In this document: positions 33,863 through 35,049 of the stretch, piece by piece
How the letters are laid out: every line of letters starts with the position of its first letter
How positions within the stretch are numbered: position 1 is the stretch's first letter
Assembly (NCBI RefSeq): GCF_946479885.1
Contig: NZ_CAMLHM010000043.1
Location: 1-35,049, forward strand
Origin: an uncultured Devosia sp.
Lineage (GTDB): Bacteria > Pseudomonadota > Alphaproteobacteria > Rhizobiales > Devosiaceae
Length of the DNA stretch: 35,049 nt
Direction of reading: 5' to 3'
The notes under the pieces: model-generated
What the model was told of the DNA's origin: nothing
Database searches by the model: none
What the model saw: the letters and a program-made list of their open reading frames with translations, nothing else
Made by a program: the position numbers and the translations under genes

Positions 33863-33916
33863 CATATAGATTTTGACCGTATGGTCAGCAATGCGCCTGC
33901 TGACATGTCAGCCATG
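33863..33916 (-). promoter_or_regulatory. Promoter and upstream box of sRNA unit C
   Basis: Read leftward: CATGGCTGACATGTC (33916-33902), 10 bases, TTGCTG as -35 (33891-33886), 17 bases, TATATG as -10 (33868-33863). The box contains the 14-base perfect palindrome GCTGACATGTCAGC. Confidence 0.78.
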
Positions 33917-34004
33917 CGATCTGCACAGCGACAAGTTGTCATCGGATTGGCTCAGAGGCGCGTGATGCCGGCCTGACGCGCCGCCGAACCAATCCGCGGT
34001 GGTC

Positions 34005-34166
34005 CTAGAATACGGCCAGGTATTTGAGCAGCGAGATGATGCCGATGACGATCACCACGATCTGTATGATCTGGCGGACGCGGGCTTCGACCGGCAGGCG
34101 CTGGACCAGCCAGAGGATGAGCACGATGACGAGGAAGGTAATCAGGATACTGATCAGGACAGACAT
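34005..34166 (-). CDS. Thivi_2564-like small membrane protein
   Basis: 53 residues: MSVLISILITFLVIVLILWL, then the amphipathic loop VQRLPVEARVRQ and a second helix IIQIVVIVIGIISLLKYL, ending AVF. Two membrane helices with a short polar turn match the Thivi_2564 family of tiny inner-membrane proteins, whose function is unknown. GATAGGAGCGTCAC gives a good ribosome site before the ATG at 34166. It lies between sRNA units C and B on the same strand; with terminators around it, it needs its own promoter or read-through from unit B. Confidence 0.82.
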   Translation of the reverse strand: MSVLISILITFLVIVLILWLVQRLPVEARVRQIIQIVVIVIGIISLLKYLAVF

Positions 34167-34224
34167 GTGACGCTCCTATCCGCCTATCGCGCAGGGAGGT
34201 AACGCGGGCGTGAGCGCTTCGTTG

Positions 34225-34300
34225 CCTGGGGCCCTCTCGGCGTAGCGTTCGCGGGCTCACCCCCGCCCCCCCCATCGAGGGGAGGTGCCACTCCACTCTG
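34225..34300. repeat. Fragment of the dispersed GC-rich repeat
   Basis: CCCATCGAGGGGAGGTGCC followed by CTCCACTCTGGGGGCAAA closely parallels CATCGAGGGGAGGTGCC and GCACTCTTGGGCAAA at 338-372. It is one half-unit of the repeat family, just downstream of the terminator of sRNA unit B. Confidence 0.65.
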
Positions 34301-34315
34301 GGGGCAAACAGCAAG

Positions 34316-34343
34316 AAAAAAGGCCCTGTCCGGAGACAGGGCC
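34316..34343 (-). terminator. Terminator of sRNA unit B
   Basis: The perfect nine-base stem GGCCCTGTC/GACAGGGCC with a four-base loop is followed by TTTTTTC on the minus strand. Confidence 0.93.
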
Positions 34344-34504
34344 CGATGACTGGGCCGAAGCCAAATCCAAAGTGGGGCAGAGAGCAAGGGAGGAGGATAT
34401 GCGCTCTGCCGGTGAACCTGGATCGAGGGAGGAGGATACGATCCAAAGTTCGGTGTCGCGATACGTGGTCCGAGGGAGGAGGATACGAAGCACGCCTCAG
34501 CGAC
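34316..34504 (-). ncRNA. sRNA unit B, three CCUCCUCCC hairpins (CcsR/cuckoo-like)
   Basis: Predicted transcript of about 189 nt. Loops with CCTCCTCCC are the complement of plus-strand 34474-34482, 34427-34435 and 34388-34396. Stems: CGTGCTTCG with CGGACCACG (one mismatch), GGATCG with CGATCC (perfect), and GGCAGAG with CTCTGCC. The spacer GATTTGGCTTCGGCCC before the terminator is identical to that of unit C. Such loops can base-pair with ribosome-binding sites of many mRNAs or titrate other RNAs. Confidence 0.87.
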
Positions 34505-34510
34505 GGTCTC

Positions 34511-34564
34511 AATATGAACTCTATCGACCCTGTCGACAATACAATGTCCGACATGTCAGCCATG
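34511..34564 (-). promoter_or_regulatory. Promoter and upstream box of sRNA unit B
   Basis: Read leftward: CATGGCTGACATGTC (34564-34550), 10 bases, TTGTCG as -35 (34539-34534), 17 bases, CATATT as -10 (34516-34511). The box is identical over 15 bases to that of unit C, while the sequence around it differs. Confidence 0.78.
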
Positions 34565-34581
34565 CAATCGATGCAGAGGCT

Positions 34582-34625
34582 TAAAAAAGAATGTGGCCCC
34601 GCTCGAGGGGAGAGCGGAGCCACAT
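34582..34625 (-). terminator. Terminator of sRNA unit A
   Basis: A 14-base stem (ATGTGGCTCCGCTC with GAGCGGGGCCACAT, one T-G pair) and a seven-base loop are followed by TCTTTTTT on the minus strand. Confidence 0.92.
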
Positions 34626-34699
34626 CAGATGCAGGAACGAATTCCCGCAAGGAGGGAACGCAGCAGGAGCAAGGGAGGAGGAGAAGCGCCCGCTGTGCT
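34582..34699 (-). ncRNA. sRNA unit A, one CCUCCUCCC hairpin plus a variant hairpin
   Basis: Predicted transcript of about 118 nt. The first hairpin (GCAGCA/TGCTGC outer stem) shows CCTCCTCCC, the complement of 34673-34681. The second (TTCCC/GGGAA) has loop TCCTTGC, so CCCTCCTT is partly exposed and resembles the 3' end of 16S rRNA. It is shorter than units B and C but uses the same promoter layout and a strong terminator. Confidence 0.78.
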
Positions 34700-34705
34700 G
34701 CGGTC

Positions 34706-34759
34706 GATATAGGCCGCGCGCTTCTGCCCAACAACCGGGCAGGTGACATGGAAGCCATG
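34706..34759 (-). promoter_or_regulatory. Promoter and upstream box of sRNA unit A
   Basis: Read leftward: CATGGCTTCCATGTC (34759-34745), 10 bases, TTGTTG as -35 (34734-34729), 17 bases, TATATC as -10 (34711-34706). Two central bases of the box differ from units B and C. Confidence 0.75.
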
Positions 34760-34836
34760 CGCATGATGCATGCGATTTGGAACAAGTGTTTCGAATCAAT
34801 GGCTAATGGACTGCCGGCGCCGCTTCGTTCCTCGAT

Positions 34837-35049
34837 CTACAGCCAGCCTCGCCGCTTGAAGAACAGGTAGGGCAGAATGGCGGAGGCGATCATCAGGCAG
34901 AGTGCCAGCGGGTATCCGGCCTGCCAGGCCAGTTCGGGCATATGCGCGAAATTCATGCCGTAGATCGAGGCGACCAGCGTCGGCGGCAGGAAGACCACGG
35001 CGGCGACCGAGAAGATCTTGATGATCTGGTTCTGCTCGAGATTGATCAG
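34837..35049 (-). CDS. CorA family magnesium transporter, C-terminal part
   Basis: The gene enters from the right edge; 70 codons plus stop are visible. [34 protein letters not shown] contains the first membrane helix and the GMN selectivity motif (YGMNF) of CorA channels. The second helix [19 protein letters not shown] and the basic end KRRGWL follow, as usual for the family. It would let magnesium (or cobalt/nickel) into the cell. The start and cytoplasmic domain lie outside the window. Confidence 0.95.
   Translation of the reverse strand: MINLEQNQIIKIFSVAAVVFLPPTLVASIYGMNFAHMPELAWQAGYPLALCLMIASAILPYLFFKRRGWL

Noticed and set aside
33738..34681. Repeated GGGAGGAGG on the plus strand as a series of ribosome sites
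   Set aside because: No start codon with a credible frame follows them. On the other strand each sits in a hairpin loop before a terminator, which explains the repetition.
33730..34690. Possible CRISPR-like repeat-spacer array
   Set aside because: The repeated core is only about nine bases, spacing is uneven, and each core lies in its own stem.
33952..34785. A 277-codon open frame on the minus strand over the sRNA units
   Set aside because: It runs through two terminators, repeated hairpins and the Thivi_2564-like gene in another frame. The peptide is Arg/Ser/Pro-rich and repetitive like the sRNAs, with no domain.

Overview
The window looks like chromosomal DNA of a high-GC alphaproteobacterium, most likely order Hyphomicrobiales and perhaps a Devosia-like genus. 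The order rests on the gene families, on sRNAs with CCUCCUCCC loops (a known alphaproteobacterial type), and on Tat and autotransporter signals. The genus is only an impression. I saw no tRNA, rRNA, CRISPR array, intact insertion sequence or prophage.

Layout. Positions 1-2640 are an accessory-looking edge with fewer GC-rich codons: a low-complexity C-rich end, dispersed repeats, a secreted orphan protein, a SUKH (SMI1/KNR4) immunity-type protein and a frameshifted low-molecular-weight phosphatase. Positions 2795-7519 hold housekeeping genes (YgiQ-type radical SAM protein, RsmB-type rRNA methyltransferase, DoxX-like protein, GFA/DUF6151-like protein). At 7678-10293 lies an autotransporter. Leftward genes at 10317-15531 encode a spermidine-synthase-like methyltransferase, a NitT/TauT-type ABC importer, a sorbosone-dehydrogenase-type protein and a miniature heme-copper-oxidase-like membrane protein. 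Positions 15690-18858 hold four consecutive secreted paralogues, each with an SH3-like domain followed by a beta/gamma-crystallin-like domain. Thioesterase and thymidine kinase, a DUF2147 protein, a DMT exporter, a class V aminotransferase-fold enzyme, a Spy/LTxxQ protein and a GNAT enzyme follow. At 24549-26904 a two-gene unit encodes a multicopper oxidase and a ZIP transporter behind a perfect 23-base palindrome. CBS, membrane and DUF4864 proteins come next, then a LacI regulator with four operator-like sites, an aminotransferase, a divergent cupin/MarR pair with two perfect palindromes, and a 368-residue orphan.

The most striking part is 33481-34759. The left-going strand carries four tandem small-RNA units. 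Each has a promoter of identical geometry, a shared upstream box, hairpins that mostly expose CCUCCUCCC (anti-Shine-Dalgarno) loops, and its own rho-independent terminator. They match the CcsR/cuckoo class of alphaproteobacterial sRNAs. A 53-residue membrane protein gene (Thivi_2564-like) sits among them. The window ends inside a CorA-type magnesium transporter gene.

Themes. Several units read as envelope, metal or stress functions: crystallin-like secreted proteins, Spy, multicopper oxidase plus ZIP, CorA and the sRNA array. Local regulation is unusually legible, with paired operators for MarR, LacI and a probable metalloregulator. All family names come from reading motifs by eye; no database search was run.
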